A DNA stretch of 63,268 bases from Perkinsus chesapeaki. Lineage: Eukaryota; Perkinsozoa; Perkinsida; Perkinsidae. Below, piece after piece: positions 12,901-24,400 of this stretch. The first letter of the stretch is position 1. Each line of letters starts with the position of its first letter. The stretch lies in the NCBI GenBank assembly GCA_013115145.1, contig JAAPAO010000145.1, forward strand, positions 1-63,268. Direction: 5' to 3'. Made by a program: the position numbers and the translations under genes. The notes beneath the pieces are model-generated. The model was not told the origin of the DNA, ran no database searches, and saw nothing but the letters and a program-made list of their open reading frames with translations.

Positions 12901-15900
12901 AAAAGGAGCTTTGTGTTACTCTTCTTAATTTCTTCTGTGAGACTATAATTCCAGGTAGGCGGTCGCTGGACGTTTGTGCTTGGAATAGTGGGCTTAGTTT
13001 TGCCGACGGTTTCGACCAGCGGTGGGGCTTCCAGGGACATCCTGAAGTTATCCCAGAAAGTTTGTACGGATGCGGTGAAGACGGTATGGCTGTTTGTGTT
13101 GGTGAGCTGTGAGTTGTGATGGCGGTAGGTGCTGATGGCAGCTAGGATGATGCTGGTGCAGAATTTGGCGGAGAACGACAGACCTCAATGGGAGCATCTT
13201 ATACAGGGATTGGTGAGACCGAAGTCTTACTGTTCGTCGTACTTCAAAGCTTTGCTGTGCCGCAAACTGAGTAACTGTTGGCTTTCCTGGGCCATAAAGA
13301 CCTTAAGACGTATTTGGCATGCAATTCTGGTGCCTTCGGTTGCGCGGGGTTCTTAATATAGTGGCTCATGGCACCTTGTGTACAGTTTTTCGAATGTCAT
13401 TTGAGGGATGTAGTACCATGAAGAGGAAATACCGCCAAGATAGGTTTTTGTACGGGAGCTCTCGTATGTCTGGACGGAACGGAATGCACCAGTTTAGAGA
13501 ATCTGCTGCCTGTGCGTGGCGCAGAGCCATGTGCGCGGGGCTCACCGCGGCGGGCGCAGACGCACAAGTGTTGGGAAATACGGCAGTACAAGTTGATTTA
13601 GTTGCTTCGTTGTTCCTGTGAATTCGAAGTTTTGTCAGTTTCAGTAACATTCTCGAAATTATTCCGGTTTATCGTCAAATTGATATATGGATGCTTCCAC
13701 GATTCTCAGTAATAGCTTTTCGACGTCCTCGGGGTGCGCGGAATAATGATGGAATTGGGCATCTTAGTGGGAGGCGGGATCTTGATTGACTTTGTCAGGC
13801 GTCGGTATGCCTGCTGCCTACATTGGACATAGACGCCCGTATCAGTGTCGTGTCGGGCATCGGGGCGCTTTTTGCTGTGTTGCCGGATTGGGAACAAATC
13901 ACGGCGAGCTTGAAGGACTTCTGCAGGTAGGGAAGAACCACCGGTCTAGCGATTTTGTTTATGCCCTTCGATTACAATTTATTCCAGATAAGCTTGATTC
14001 GCTTCCACATTGCAGGTCGTAGTCGAATCGGCATTTAGAACAACAGTACAGTATATATTGATCGAAGGCTTTACCTTGATTTGAACCGTATTTTCATACC
14101 GTATTTCTCTCTACTTGGTTGGTTGGTGTCATGGTATGATATTTACTAGAAAATGGAAAATACGGTATGAAAATTATGATAATTATTCTGTCCTGCTGTG
14201 AATGTCATTATATTATTCATAATATTACGTCACTACTACCCGCTAGGCAATTAATATAAATATCGCTATAATTGTCAAAATATTTTGCAATATAAAATCG
14301 AACAAGCTTCGCTACCAACAAGTCCCCTTTTATTGCTCAGGTTGACAACGGAGCCCCTACCGAAGGCTCTACAGGGCTACACTCCGCCTCGGAATAATAT
14401 GGTAGCAGGACCACCGGCAGTGAAGCTTTTTATAGCCAGTTTGAGCTGCTGCGGCCATATTCGAAATGAGTAGGCTGGTGAAATCGATCATCTGGGCGCG
14501 CGCTAAATGTATTTCATCAGTTACTCGGCTGATGAGGAACCGAATACCCATCCGTTGTTGGCGAATCTGGAGCAGTACTGGTCGACGGTCCAAGAAGTGG
14601 TTATGGCTGTTGTTATATATCATCAAGATTTATCACAGCAGATATGTAAGTGAATAGAGTAACTGTTAATGTATTATTATATATATGAGCACTATTTTAC
14701 TTGGCGACTCGGGCATCTTAGTGACAAACACTGCGGCTGTTTTCCAAGGTCTTCGCCTCTTGAACTCGTATTTGGTGATGAGTGATAAGTGTGAAGCATG
14801 TCTTTCACTGACGTTTTTCATTTCACGGGTTATGAAACATCAATGATATGATATACTGCGAGCACTAAAAGCATACTGTAATATATAAGCTGTCATTTAG
14901 TAATTAATATACAGCTAGACTAATGAATCACTATATTACCTAGCAGCTTCCGGATTGTCAATAATAGTGTTCCCTTTTCAATGCAATATTCTTGCAAATA
15001 GCGCGCGCCCAGATAATCGATTGCAGTCGGAAGCCATCCCTCCCACTGTTTTGTGTTCCAGTATATTATCCTCCTTGATCAGGTGCGGCGTTCGGTCATA
15101 TATTCGCGTACACTCGAGATGTTGCTCCACAGTCGGCGGTTTTCATCCCGACACTGCGTAAGCCTGTATAATTTCGTGGCGCGTGAATTTTTAGTGTGCT
15201 CTTATCAGAGTTGGTATCGGAGGCATTCAGAGCGGCCCCGTTGAGTTGTTGGATGCAGTTGGTGAGGACATTCGTTGCGCTCTTTGGCGAGCTCACTCGA
15301 GTAAGCGACTGGAGAACCGTCGGGGCTTCGCCGTCATTCGATGCGAACAGTGAAGCGAAGCCGAGAAGCTTTGCAGATGCTTCCGCTATTTCACTAAGCC
15401 TATAAGGAGATGCGGCAATCGGCTGGCAATCTTAGGTCGATCCTTGGCCTTACTAAAAAGCAAAACACAGTCGGTTCGACCCTGCAGCTGTTTTTTTCAG
15501 GTGCACACAGAACTAGTCAACACTTTGTGCGATCTTAGTGCCACTTTTGTGGCTCACAGTAAGCAGGCTCTCTTCTCTTTACTTCGGCGGCCTCGTTATT
15601 GTTTTATCCTCAGGCTCTTCACTTCAGCAAAGCAATTTGTCGCTGACGGCTTTGACGACTGATGAGAGCAAGATGGTCGCCGAGACGTATTTAGTGCTGG
15701 GCGAGGTGCTGAGGTTTGTGGATTTGGTAAGTTTCGATCCGCAATACTGTATGATATTATGTTGCTTCTTAGGTGCATGTTGTTCTTCCGGCTGGCTGGT
15801 TGCTGCCCACGACCAAGCTCGCCATCGCTTGTTTAGAAGCAGCTCCTATCGACGTAAGGTTTGCTGCTCACCTTAGACGCTTAACCAGCTCGGGTAGCAG

Positions 15901-17240
15901 CCGCCGTGATCGGAATAGAAATATTAAAATAATTAGAAATAATAGAACTATTTTTGTATGTACAGTGCAGCAATTCCATAACGAAAATGCGGGCTACTTC
16001 CAAGAGCGAGGCTCTGGGCTAAACAACGCTGACGTATGTTTGCGTGGCACGCGTTATGCAATGCCGGCCTTGAACATTATGCAAGCTAGATAGGTCGGCC
16101 AAATCTCCGGAATATCTACGGATAGTTGGCGATCCAGCGAACGCAGCAACTTGGTCCATTTCTGTTAATGGCGCTCTAGTACTTGGGCCGAAAGTTGGTG
16201 GCCCTTTCGACCCTGATGTCTGGATGCTCCCTGAAAAATTTCGTGGAGAAATTTACATGCCTTGATGACTAGTCGATTCTCGAAAGAAGTCAGCGAACTT
16301 TGAGAACCCCTTCGTATATGATAGGCCCGTTAGAGTGGGTATTGCTTCAATGCAAATATCTACTTTATAGATTTCCCACAGAGCTTGCCATTTTTGTCAG
16401 GCTCAAACCCAGCCGGCAATAGGAGCTATGTTGCATTTCCTGGAGCGTCTGGTTACCTGGACAGATCCCCCGCCGATCATTCACGCCGCGGAGGACACGG
16501 AGAGAGTCTGCCAAGAAAACTGCCAACTGGTAGGAGCACTCTGCCGCTGTTGCCGTTGATGGCTGGGAATCAATCAGGTTCGGCAAATCCTACTTGCGCC
16601 GTTCTCCAATGACGCCTCCGGCGGCACTGTCTTGGACCATATGCTGTTGGCATTGGTGCAGATATGGGCGGATAAATGTGATGGCTATCCTCAGGTAAAG
16701 GCGCCATCAAATTCACGGGTCGGCAAATTTCTGTGTGCTCGATTTTATCGTTCGAAGTTGAAAATTGTGCAGAGTTGGAATGTCTTCCGACCTCTACAAT
16801 TTTTTCATTGTTACGTAGGAGGCGTTCGTCAGTGCTGAGAGGTGTTAGAAGCTAGGTGGCTCCTGCGTACTGTCCTCGGAATTCCTTCCTTGCCACTCGT
16901 CTATGGATGCACATAGTTCGATACAGAATTGCGGTAACTGTGTCAATATCGAAGCGACTTGGCTATTAACTAGTCCGCGTACGGATCAAGGCGACGAATG
17001 TTCGTTGCTCCAACGGTGTGTTTATACAGTATGTTTGCGATATACCGACTATGCTGTCTTCATTTACCCATCACCATCACTCCCTGATAAGCTTTCTTCT
17101 GTCAGGTCCTTCCTACAACAGGTGGTATACTCCGTACCATGCTCATGTCTAGCTTCCGTGACCGAACTGTAGAGTCCTTGGTGAGTGCTAGGTTAGTGCT
17201 GAGTGCTGTTTCCGCTGGGGTGTTAAAGTTGAAGGAATAG
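6963..17240 (+). CDS. Transportin-3/importin-13-like karyopherin (importin-beta superfamily)
   Basis: Nuclear transport receptor of HEAT repeats that binds cargo and Ran-GTP; human TNPO3 imports SR splicing factors. Exon 1 (6963-7013) encodes MTVPNDPRQLGEAIVQQ and joins in phase to VNLLHSTPEAAKSV at 7664, then to LLLSNPSGTPIQAEHYAAHA, a classic importin N-terminal HEAT pair. Further exons match TNPO3 in order: RHVELAGTALEFW near 10780, EIEPFVDFRE near 11770, VEACIYVLTAVAPKAVAG near 12630, VVSGIGALFAVLPDWEQI near 13850, ADEEPNTHPLLANLEQYW near 14525, VAPQSAVFIPTLRKP near 15130, MVAETYLVLGEVLRFVDL near 15675 and LPAGWLLPTTKLAIACLE near 15785. The last exon ends VSAGVLKLKE at TAG 17240. Intron 1 is 650 nt. 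Several introns carry dispersed motifs listed separately. I cannot separate TNPO3 from IPO13 orthology. Confidence 0.86.
7486..7580. repeat. 19-bp direct repeat pair in karyopherin intron 1
   Basis: ATGACGGAAGTGTGGTAGT occurs exactly at 7486-7504 and again at 7562-7580, 76 bp apart, inside the 650-nt first intron. Confidence 0.85.
8646..8661 (+). repeat. Dispersed motif family 1, copy (GGATTTCGTGGCGCTG)
   Basis: It lies 16 nt inside a karyopherin intron that starts at GTAGGT near 8630, after an exon ending RGTVTDDM. ATTTCGTGGCGC matches the family; the 3' end reads CTG instead of CGYG. Confidence 0.65.
10552..10568 (+). repeat. Dispersed motif family 1, copy (TAATTTAGTGGCGCGTG)
   Basis: Exact family match within a non-coding part of the karyopherin gene. 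Nearest splice sites are not certain. Confidence 0.7.
10691..10713 (+). repeat. Dispersed motif family 3, copy 1
   Basis: AATCGATCAACTGGGCGAGC followed by GCT. It is related to the copies at 14482 and 14999 with a few mismatches. It ends 23 nt before the karyopherin exon that starts near 10737. Confidence 0.65.
11616..11631 (-). repeat. Dispersed motif family 1, inverted copy
   Basis: The minus strand reads TAATTTCGTGGCGCTG. It ends 21 nt before a karyopherin exon that begins at about 11653 (NQELTLPLLEPW). Confidence 0.7.
12205..12216 (+). repeat. Dispersed motif family 2, copy 1 (GCGGAGCGAAGC)
   Basis: Exact 12-mer in a karyopherin intron, followed by a T-rich tract and the acceptor TTTTTAG at 12240. 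The distance from the motif to the next exon (CAQVISDSCSIVDPEW) is 24 nt. Confidence 0.85.
14090..14172. repeat. 17-bp perfect inverted repeat, 49-bp spacer (MITE-like)
   Basis: ATTTTCATACCGTATTT at 14090-14106 is perfectly complementary to AAATACGGTATGAAAAT at 14156-14172. It lies in a non-coding part of the karyopherin gene. It could be a small non-autonomous transposon remnant or a strong intronic hairpin. Confidence 0.75.
14482..14505 (+). repeat. Dispersed motif family 3, copy 2
   Basis: Begins AATCGATCATCTGGGCG and continues as CGCGCTA. It lies in a small karyopherin intron and ends 15 nt before the exon at 14521 that encodes ADEEPNTHPLLAN. Confidence 0.75.
14999..15022 (-). repeat. 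Dispersed motif family 3, copy 3 (inverted)
   Basis: The reverse complement matches the 14482 copy over 24 bp with one C/T difference. The two copies are inverted and about 500 bp apart within the same gene. Confidence 0.75.
15166..15210 (+). other. 45-nt intron built around family 1 motif (motif 15169-15185)
   Basis: This GT-AG intron joins the exon ending FIPTLRKP in phase to LVSEAFRAAPLSCW. The motif TAATTTCGTGGCGCGTG starts three bases after the donor, so it covers much of the intron's 5' half. The reading frame across the join matches the karyopherin family, which supports the boundaries. Confidence 0.7.
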
Positions 17241-17821
17241 CAATCCGTTTCGCAATGTTTTAACAGCCACGAGGAAACAATCAAGATTATTTATTAAAAT
17301 TTCCTTCAAGTATCTTGATAAGTAACTGAACCTGTAGGGGAGATTGAAATTGATCATCATTGATAAAAGCTTTTTTCTTTTGGAGATTGATTTCCACTTC
17401 ATTATGGTTTATTTCATTCTAAAGCTTAGTGTTGCTGCAACATGAAGAAGGATTGAACGTTAATTAGGAAAATGTGGTTTTCATTTTCGAACAGCTTCAG
17501 TCGGTTTCCTTAGTGTTCGCTAACTCCCACGCATGCTTTGAATTCTGCGCGATTCTCGGTCAGCGGGTATTGACGTGGGAAACGAAGAAATTATAGAAGT
17601 AATTTTTAGTATAAGTATCATGCCTAAAGTGATGTATTATTATAGACCCTTGTAGGTCCTGAATCTAGTTGGGTCTGTAATATCCACTCAATCTACCTAC
17701 AATATCTATTTTATAATAGATATTTTATATGTATATAGGTATAATAGGTCTGTCACAGATAGTATCCCACAGGAGATGATGTCATGTTGAGGAATAAACT
17801 GCTGTATTTTAGAACCGTGTC
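17241..17821. other. Intergenic region between karyopherin and AGC kinase
   Basis: About 580 bp without recognised coding sequence. It is AT-rich and holds a perfect hairpin at 17701-17724. It should contain the karyopherin 3' UTR and the 5' flank of the kinase. Confidence 0.5.
17701..17724. repeat. Perfect 10-bp inverted repeat, 4-nt loop
   Basis: AATATCTATT, loop TTAT, AATAGATATT. It lies about 100 bp upstream of the proposed kinase start. It has no T-run typical of a Pol III terminator. Role unknown. Confidence 0.75.
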
Positions 17822-20800
17822 ATGGCGGAGCCACTGAGTTTCCTATCAGCAGAGCAGAGGCAAAGTGTGGTGTCCAAGTTAGTGGCAGACAGAGTGAGAT
17901 TGAGAAGAAATCTATAGGGTGCGCAAGATACGTTTTGGTGGTCAGGCGGACGTCCGCGTGTTCGGCCGTATTGTCCAGACTATGGCGAAGGAATTCCACG
18001 CTGAGAGGAAGCGAGCGAAATACGGGAATTCGTCAGCAATTTGAGGCGGATCGACGCACGACTGCATCCGCCACTACCCCCTTCCAAGGAGGCTAATATT
18101 ATCATATAACAGGAAAGATGACGTTTCAAAAGATGCTATCGTGCGCTTGCGTGCAGTTGTTGTTGATTAATAATTGTGCAGTCGTGTATAAGCCTAGTGG
18201 CTATGCAAAGCCTGCTTTTGCCGGGGATTGGTCGCCACGCTGTACGCCCCCCGTCTGATGAAGAAGAAGAAAACGATGAGGTCTTCGATGATATAGCTGA
18301 GGAACCACGGCGCAAGGTGGGTGGCGCCAGTCTGACGCGGATGAGAGAAGCCACGAGGTTTCTGTTTTCCCTGCATTGTCGCTGAAATAATATCTGGAAA
18401 GATGCTGCTGAAGGGTGTTTCAGAGCGTTGTTAGTTGCTTTAATCGCTCAGTTCTTCGTGTTTGGCAATGAAACACGATATGAGTACTAACAGCCTTGTA
18501 GTTTTGTGGACCGTGGCAAAGGATTGCTAATCCTCGGAACGAGTTCGATTACTACTCGGGATGCTCGGCCACGTGTGTAGTCACATTTGTTGTATTATCA
18601 TTTCTATCAAACATGTTACTACCTTATGTCTATAGCATATCAGATGCATGTCCCTCATCTGTCAACTGCTGCCAGATATGACTGCTTTGTCTTACATCTG
18701 TAGCTACTAGGAGAGCAGGCCAAGTTTTGGGCATGTTGCCTGTTAGGGATCGCTGCGCTCGCTGCGAAGTAGGATATCGACCATGGCAGACACGCCCCTC
18801 ACTGATACCACCACTAGACGCAATTCAAGGTGATAATGGTCGTGGAATGCTTGTAAGACATTTGAGTTGGTCAGTGGAAGCTGCAGTGGAGAGGATGGTG
18901 GGTTTGAGGAGCAGCAGCTGGGCGGCAAGAAGCTATGCCAGGATGACTTTGAGGTTGTTGGCAGTCTCGGATACGGCGGGTAGGTCCGTCAAATTTGGTG
19001 CTCGTTGTACGCAATAGTATTGTCTGTATCGTCGTTCGTAATGACAGCCGTAAGTCGGCAGGTGAATGATCTGAGACCGCTTTGGATAGGTAATTTGGAA
19101 TTACGGTATAAAAAATGAGCCCATAGGGTTTTTACTTTGAATCTAGGGAGTAGTCAGTTCCGGGATTGGGCACCCGAAGGCCCTTCTCCCAATGGAGGGC
19201 CGCCAAATGTCTTAGCTGTCATTTATCAGGTATGGAGTAGTTCGGCTTGTTCGATCGGTGGTCGATGACAAACTCTATGCGATGAAGTCGGTCGATAAGT
19301 GGGCACTCATAGAGCGCCGCAATACGGGGGATCAGCGAGTGGTGAGTTTAACATATGGTCTTCGGGTTGATGATGAGCTCGGTTATGGCAGGTTCAGAGG
19401 CTCTCTGATGAGAGAGATTTCTACGCTTCGGCATCCCATGACTGCCCTTTCCTTGTTCAATTTGTAAGAGGGGTTGCAGCATGTGACACGGCTTATAGAG
19501 GGCAGCTCTTAATTCATTGGTCGCTTACCACCAGTTTGCTTAGGCAATAGTCTTTGCTTGTTTATCAGGCCGGCAGCTTCCAGTCCTCTAAGAGGTTTTA
19601 CTTCGTACTGGAGTTCTGTAGCGGCGGTGAGCTCCTCGATAGGGTAGGTTGGTGTTCACCGTGTCAGTTGCATCTTTAAGTCAGGTTGGCAAATGCGGCG
19701 GCAAGCTTTCCCTGGATGCATTCAAGATTTATTTTGCCGAGCTCTGTATAGCTGTTGACTTCATTCATAACAAGCACCACGCCATTCACAGGTAACCCGC
19801 CGCCGCCGCCTCGGACGGAAGGCGGGATTCATTTCAAGAATTTAAGAGGCTTTTTGATGCTCGTTTTCCATTTTAGGGATATCAAGTTGGAGAATGTTCT
19901 TATTGGCTCGGACGGCCATGTGCGTCTCACCGATTTCGGATGTTGTAATGATAACCTTCTGTGATGGTAAGAGACTTCCGCTCAGGTAAGGCGAATTTGA
20001 ACCGCTTTGGCGGAGGCACAAACAGTGTTATTGGCTTCTCAATCAATATCATGCCACCAGAATTTTTTACAGGTAGAGGAGAGAGCGGTATGGCGTCTTG
20101 GGTCTATCAGGTAGTCTTCGTTGTCAGGTGCCGGGTACGGGTATCCCTTGGATTGGTTTCAAATGGGCATTATTGGGTAAGCGGCGATGGGTGTAGGTGT
20201 ACACTATCGCGGTTTGGTTAGATTCGAGATGCTTAATGGTCGGCATCCGTTTGGCAACTTCCCTCTTGATCCAGAGGACGATGAGACCCGCTACCCGCCC
20301 AGATATGTAGGTCGTGGTGATTGTGTAGAGGGGACAGCTAGAGGTGTCAGAATAACGATATACCAGTGGAGTATCAGGAGCTGATTAACGGTCTCTTGGC
20401 TCCAGACTCGCACGAGAGGTGGAGCAGTCTTGATCGGGTGAAGGAATCAGCTGTTTATGAAGGCTTCGACTGGGGAAAGGCTGCCAAAAAAGAGATGCCG
20501 GTAGGATGGGGACTGGCGCATCCTTTATCTTGCTAAATATACAATATTCAGCATGTGTTCATAGAAAAACATAAAGAGGAAGGTTACAGTGTTGTAGTGG
20601 AGAAGTAAAACTACATAGTAGTTGCAGATAGTTGGTGGAGATAATGTACATAGCTCAGAGGGGAAATTGCACATTGAAGAAGCAGCCTCTATCACCAGCC
20701 AGGTCTTCGTCGTAGTAGGAAAGGAAGTTTCCGCAATTCACTTTCTGCCTGAAAAGTCCTCGGGATTAGCCATGTCTGTTGTTCTGTGCTTCACCTAGGC

Positions 20801-21196
20801 AATGGGTTCGTCGACCAGCCCGGTCAGTGATAGGTCTATCTCACATTAGGTACCATGGAAGCCCGCAGAGATTGCGGCTACTCCGAAGGATGAAGTGGAG
20901 TATGAAACTGATGATCTTGCATTAGGTGAATCCAGCATCAGCCTTGAGGAACTTCCCCACATTGTCAACTGTTGCTCAGTCCGTCGGCGTACATCCATCA
21001 CAGATCACTATGATCCTCTTCATCTCCGACGGTTCAGTTTCTGCTACGGGCATTCGACTTCACATGATTTGGACGCCACTCCCCGTAGGAAGGTTTCGAG
21101 TGTGAAAGTGACGATCTTTCAGGTTCGATGGAATTCCATAACACCACCAGTGAGGAGGAAGTCAGCGACGACGCTCTAGTCACGGCAGAAGTCTAA
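17822..21196 (+). CDS. AGC-family serine/threonine protein kinase, multi-exon
   Basis: The kinase domain is clear across exons. The glycine loop GSLGYGGYGVV spans an intron at about 18980-19220, followed by LYAMKSVDKWALIE with the ATP lysine. Then come FYFVLEFCSGGELLDR (hinge, near 19600), the catalytic loop HRDIKLENVL (near 19880), the LTDFG metal site (near 19930), MPPEFF in place of the usual APE (near 20050), and a C-lobe segment LINGLLAPDSHERW (near 20380). An acidic C-terminal tail ends SDDALVTAEV at TAA 21196. The hinge, C-lobe and GFDW segment resemble PKA/PKG/PKB-type AGC kinases. No cyclic-nucleotide or PH domain is recognised in the N-terminal exons (MAEPLSFLSAEQRQ...), whose splicing is uncertain, so the start is provisional. 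Confidence 0.88.
18500..18575 (+). other. tRNA-like sequence (degenerate), possible SINE remnant
   Basis: It contains an anticodon-arm-like stem around AAGGATTGCTAATCCTC and a T-arm-like GAGTTCGATTACTACTC. The T-loop would be two bases too long, and no matching acceptor stem is visible, so it is not called as a functional tRNA. It lies in a non-coding part of the kinase gene. Confidence 0.3.
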
Positions 21197-21455
21197 TGTG
21201 TTTGCTTGTTCAGACTTTTTTCTATCGAGTGTCTTCAAAGTTAGGAAGCTATTTAATAACAATTTTCTCTCTGTTTGGGCACAATTGCGTACGATGGTTT
21301 TTACAGTAGCCTCTTCGAGACGGTTGCAGTGGGTAGTTTTGCGCCGTCCATGAGGCGCAGCAAATCCTAGAACCGTTTCGCGGGCATCAGTATTCATAAG
21401 CATGAACTGTTTAGTTGGTTGGGGGTGATAGACGTGGAAGTATTGTTTACTTGAA

Positions 21456-24400
21456 ATGACAACCTCTATAGCAGTGCCTGGGGCCATCGATGTGGCTCCG
21501 ACAGTTTCCGAATCTAGAGGGGAAGCCTCGGCTGCACTGTATCCGATAGCTCTCCTAATTGATGAGCTGCGCAGCGATGATGTCGATCTGAGGATCAATG
21601 CGATTAACCAACTGGTAGGTGCATCTGGCCCATTAGTTAAATGGTTAATGATGGCGGCCATTGCCGTATGTTCGCGAGGAGATAAAGCATGGAATGATAT
21701 TTCGCGAAGTTGTGTCGCGCTTCGCGTCTTCTGGTGAAGGGAGCTCTCTGTGGCGGAACTTAAGCAATTGCAAGCCCACCCGAGATTTACTGATAGATAT
21801 TCCGACACCAATCTTCCCAGATGACAGTAGTTCTGACTCACAAGACAAGCACCTTGAATATCTCGCTACCGCCTAACTGAAGACTTTAGGATTCCGGTAT
21901 AGTGCAATGTGGATCTGGGGACAGCAGCATTTAGACGAGATGTATTGTTATTGTTTTAGGATCATATTGCATGCGCACTTGGACCATCTCGGACACGAGA
22001 GGAGTTGCTGCCATTTTTAACCGAGCTGGTAGGAATGGAGGGCGTCGTCCTTTGCTGCCCTGGATGCGGCCATGTGATCAGGCCATGGTTGATGATGTCG
22101 CGTCCGATACTGTAGACGAGACCAGAGTACTCACCGCTATGGCACGGGTAACGGCGAGATCGCCAACAGAGTTCGTGGGGATCATCTCGCAGGTTTTGAA
22201 CGCCGATTTCATGCAGTGGATTGGAGGGCCGCAATTCGGGCAGTGTCTTCTGAGACCGCTCGAGGAGCTGGCGAACTCGGACGATGAGCCTCGGAGGGAA
22301 GAGGCTGTGAAAAGTCTCATCAGCATTGCGAAGGTAGGCCCAGTGGAGGGCTTTGGCCGCTCACAGTGTGTCATTTCAGGCTTTGCCACTAAATACACTG
22401 GAGGCATATTATGTGCCTATGATGCGAAACTTGGCAGCGTCAGACTGGTTCTGTCAGAGGGCAGTGGCGGTCGCTCTCTTCCCGGCGGTTACGTCGCGTA
22501 GGTGAAGCGTAGTTACTAGCAATTACGTTATAATGGCTAATAGTCAGTACTGCAGTATAAATAGCGTAGTACTAAAGCATAGAACGGAAATGTGCACAAT
22601 TATTTAGACATGAAACGTTATAAATTATGATATTTGCGGGGCAACGAAGCCTGCACTCTCACGTCACTAACACTGGCGTGCGTGAGTGCGTCCAAGTCAT
22701 CCTGCTCGATCTAGAGAGGTTACGACTAGAAGCTATATATCAAACGATAGCTTTCAGAATACAGTACTATAAAAAATACAACCACGAAAATGGTTTTCCG
22801 CAGAGAGACGGCAGGTCTGGGGATCGAACTTGCGACCATCCGACAGAATTCGCTGACGGCTCCGGGCTTCTCCGGGAAGTCCCTGTAGATAATATTGTCT
22901 AATATTACATAATAAAAGAATAAGATTTATACTAAGTTAGTATTACTAAGGGTACCTTAGGAGACCTTTATTATGTCTGCTTCCTCCACATATAGGCCTG
23001 GCCCACTCGGCCATGGTAAGATTTGATCAAGATCACTTGCTTAGTTCTCACCGGTGTCGGTTGACTGATACGTGGTAGATCCCTTGCTATTCTTCCCATT
23101 TCTCTATGTCAGGTCTGTGTGGCCGAAAAAAAGGCTCGGGAGGAGGTAAGGCGAGCGCCAAGGGAAGTCGTTCATTCTTCCTCAGATCCGCAGTTGGCAG
23201 TGGAGCTCGTAAGCTCCATGTTCACAGCTCTCGGGGCTGATGACTCCCCCATGGTTCGCCGGGCAGTTTTCCAAGTAGCTGGCTCCTTTCTGGATTTAGG
23301 GCCCCTATGCCTTTGGCTTCGGTTTAGGTGCTTGGTGATGTGGCTGAGGCAGTGCTTCCAGTGGACGGTGGAGTGAAGACTAAGCTTCTGGAGGTAAGGA
23401 ATGTTTTGGGGCTGTCACCAGCGGGCTGACCATTCTCTGTGTCGCTTCAGTTATCTCCTTCGCAGCGAGGTCTATCTCTCTCATTCTCATTAATTAGCTC
23501 ATGTGCTCATTTCTGCACCGCAACTGGAAATATGTCGAACTTTTTCTAACATCCGTTAGGCTGGTTCACTTCCATTGTTATTAATATTACCTTGCTCAGT
23601 TATTCAACGCCCTCGCCAGGGATGAGCAGGAGTCTGTGAGGATCCTCGCTGTACCAGTGTGCGTGCAGCTTGGGAAATGCCTGGCATCTCAACCTTATGA
23701 TATAGTAAGTTTGGTAGCATATACTAGCTTTGCAGTTGTAGTTTCGGTCAGATAAAAGATTTGCTACCATGCATTCATGCGTGCGGCGAAGACCAGCATT
23801 CCTGGAGGGTCCGCTATATGGTAGCAGACAAAATTGAGGAGGTTATGGGCACAATACCGGCGAAGGTTCACATGCAAGTAAGCTGTGGGCGAGTAACGGC
23901 GGAGACGTTGCACTATTGGCAGATATTCCCATTGTTCATGCGCATGCTCTCTGACCCCGAGCCTGAGGTTCGCTGTGTGGCATGTGATCGGCTCCCCTTG
24001 GTTGTAAAGTACAAGCCAGACCGTGAGATGATGGAAGATCTCAGTGGCCCAGTATGCGCTTCTACAAATATTTGAATTGAATGCTCCGTCTCAGTTCGTC
24101 AAACTTCTCCACGACCCTTCTGATGCAGTCCGGTCAAGCTTTGGGGCCTCGCTGATGAAGGTTGCTGCTGTTGTTGGCCAAGACCTAACTGTTGAGTATC
24201 TCACTAAACATGTGGGTGGTGGGGACTAGTTGCGCACAGTAAGATTCGTTTAGATTCTCGCCGTTCTGAGGGATCAAAGCACCAATGTCCGCCTCGCTGT
24301 TGTGGAGAATCTGGGTGATCTCAACAAAGTACGCTCAGCTGTGGGACGCCTTTCTTCGATGCTTTGTGCCATTCAGGTGGTTTCGTTAGACCATATTTCG

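Noticed and set aside
18500-18575. Functional tRNA-Ser(GCU) call
   Set aside because: The anticodon-like loop is present, but the T-loop is too long, no variable arm is seen and no acceptor stem pairs, so it was kept only as a tRNA-like sequence.
21176-21841. 221-codon open frame on the minus strand
   Set aside because: It overlaps the last kinase exon and PR65 exon 1, both firmly identified on the + strand. No domain is seen in the minus reading.
21661-21876. Open frame with PTRDLLIDIPTPIFPDD that looks vaguely like PR65
   Set aside because: The true second exon (DHIACALGPSRTREELL, from 21961) joins exon 1 in phase and matches the family. The intermediate frame falls in intron 1.
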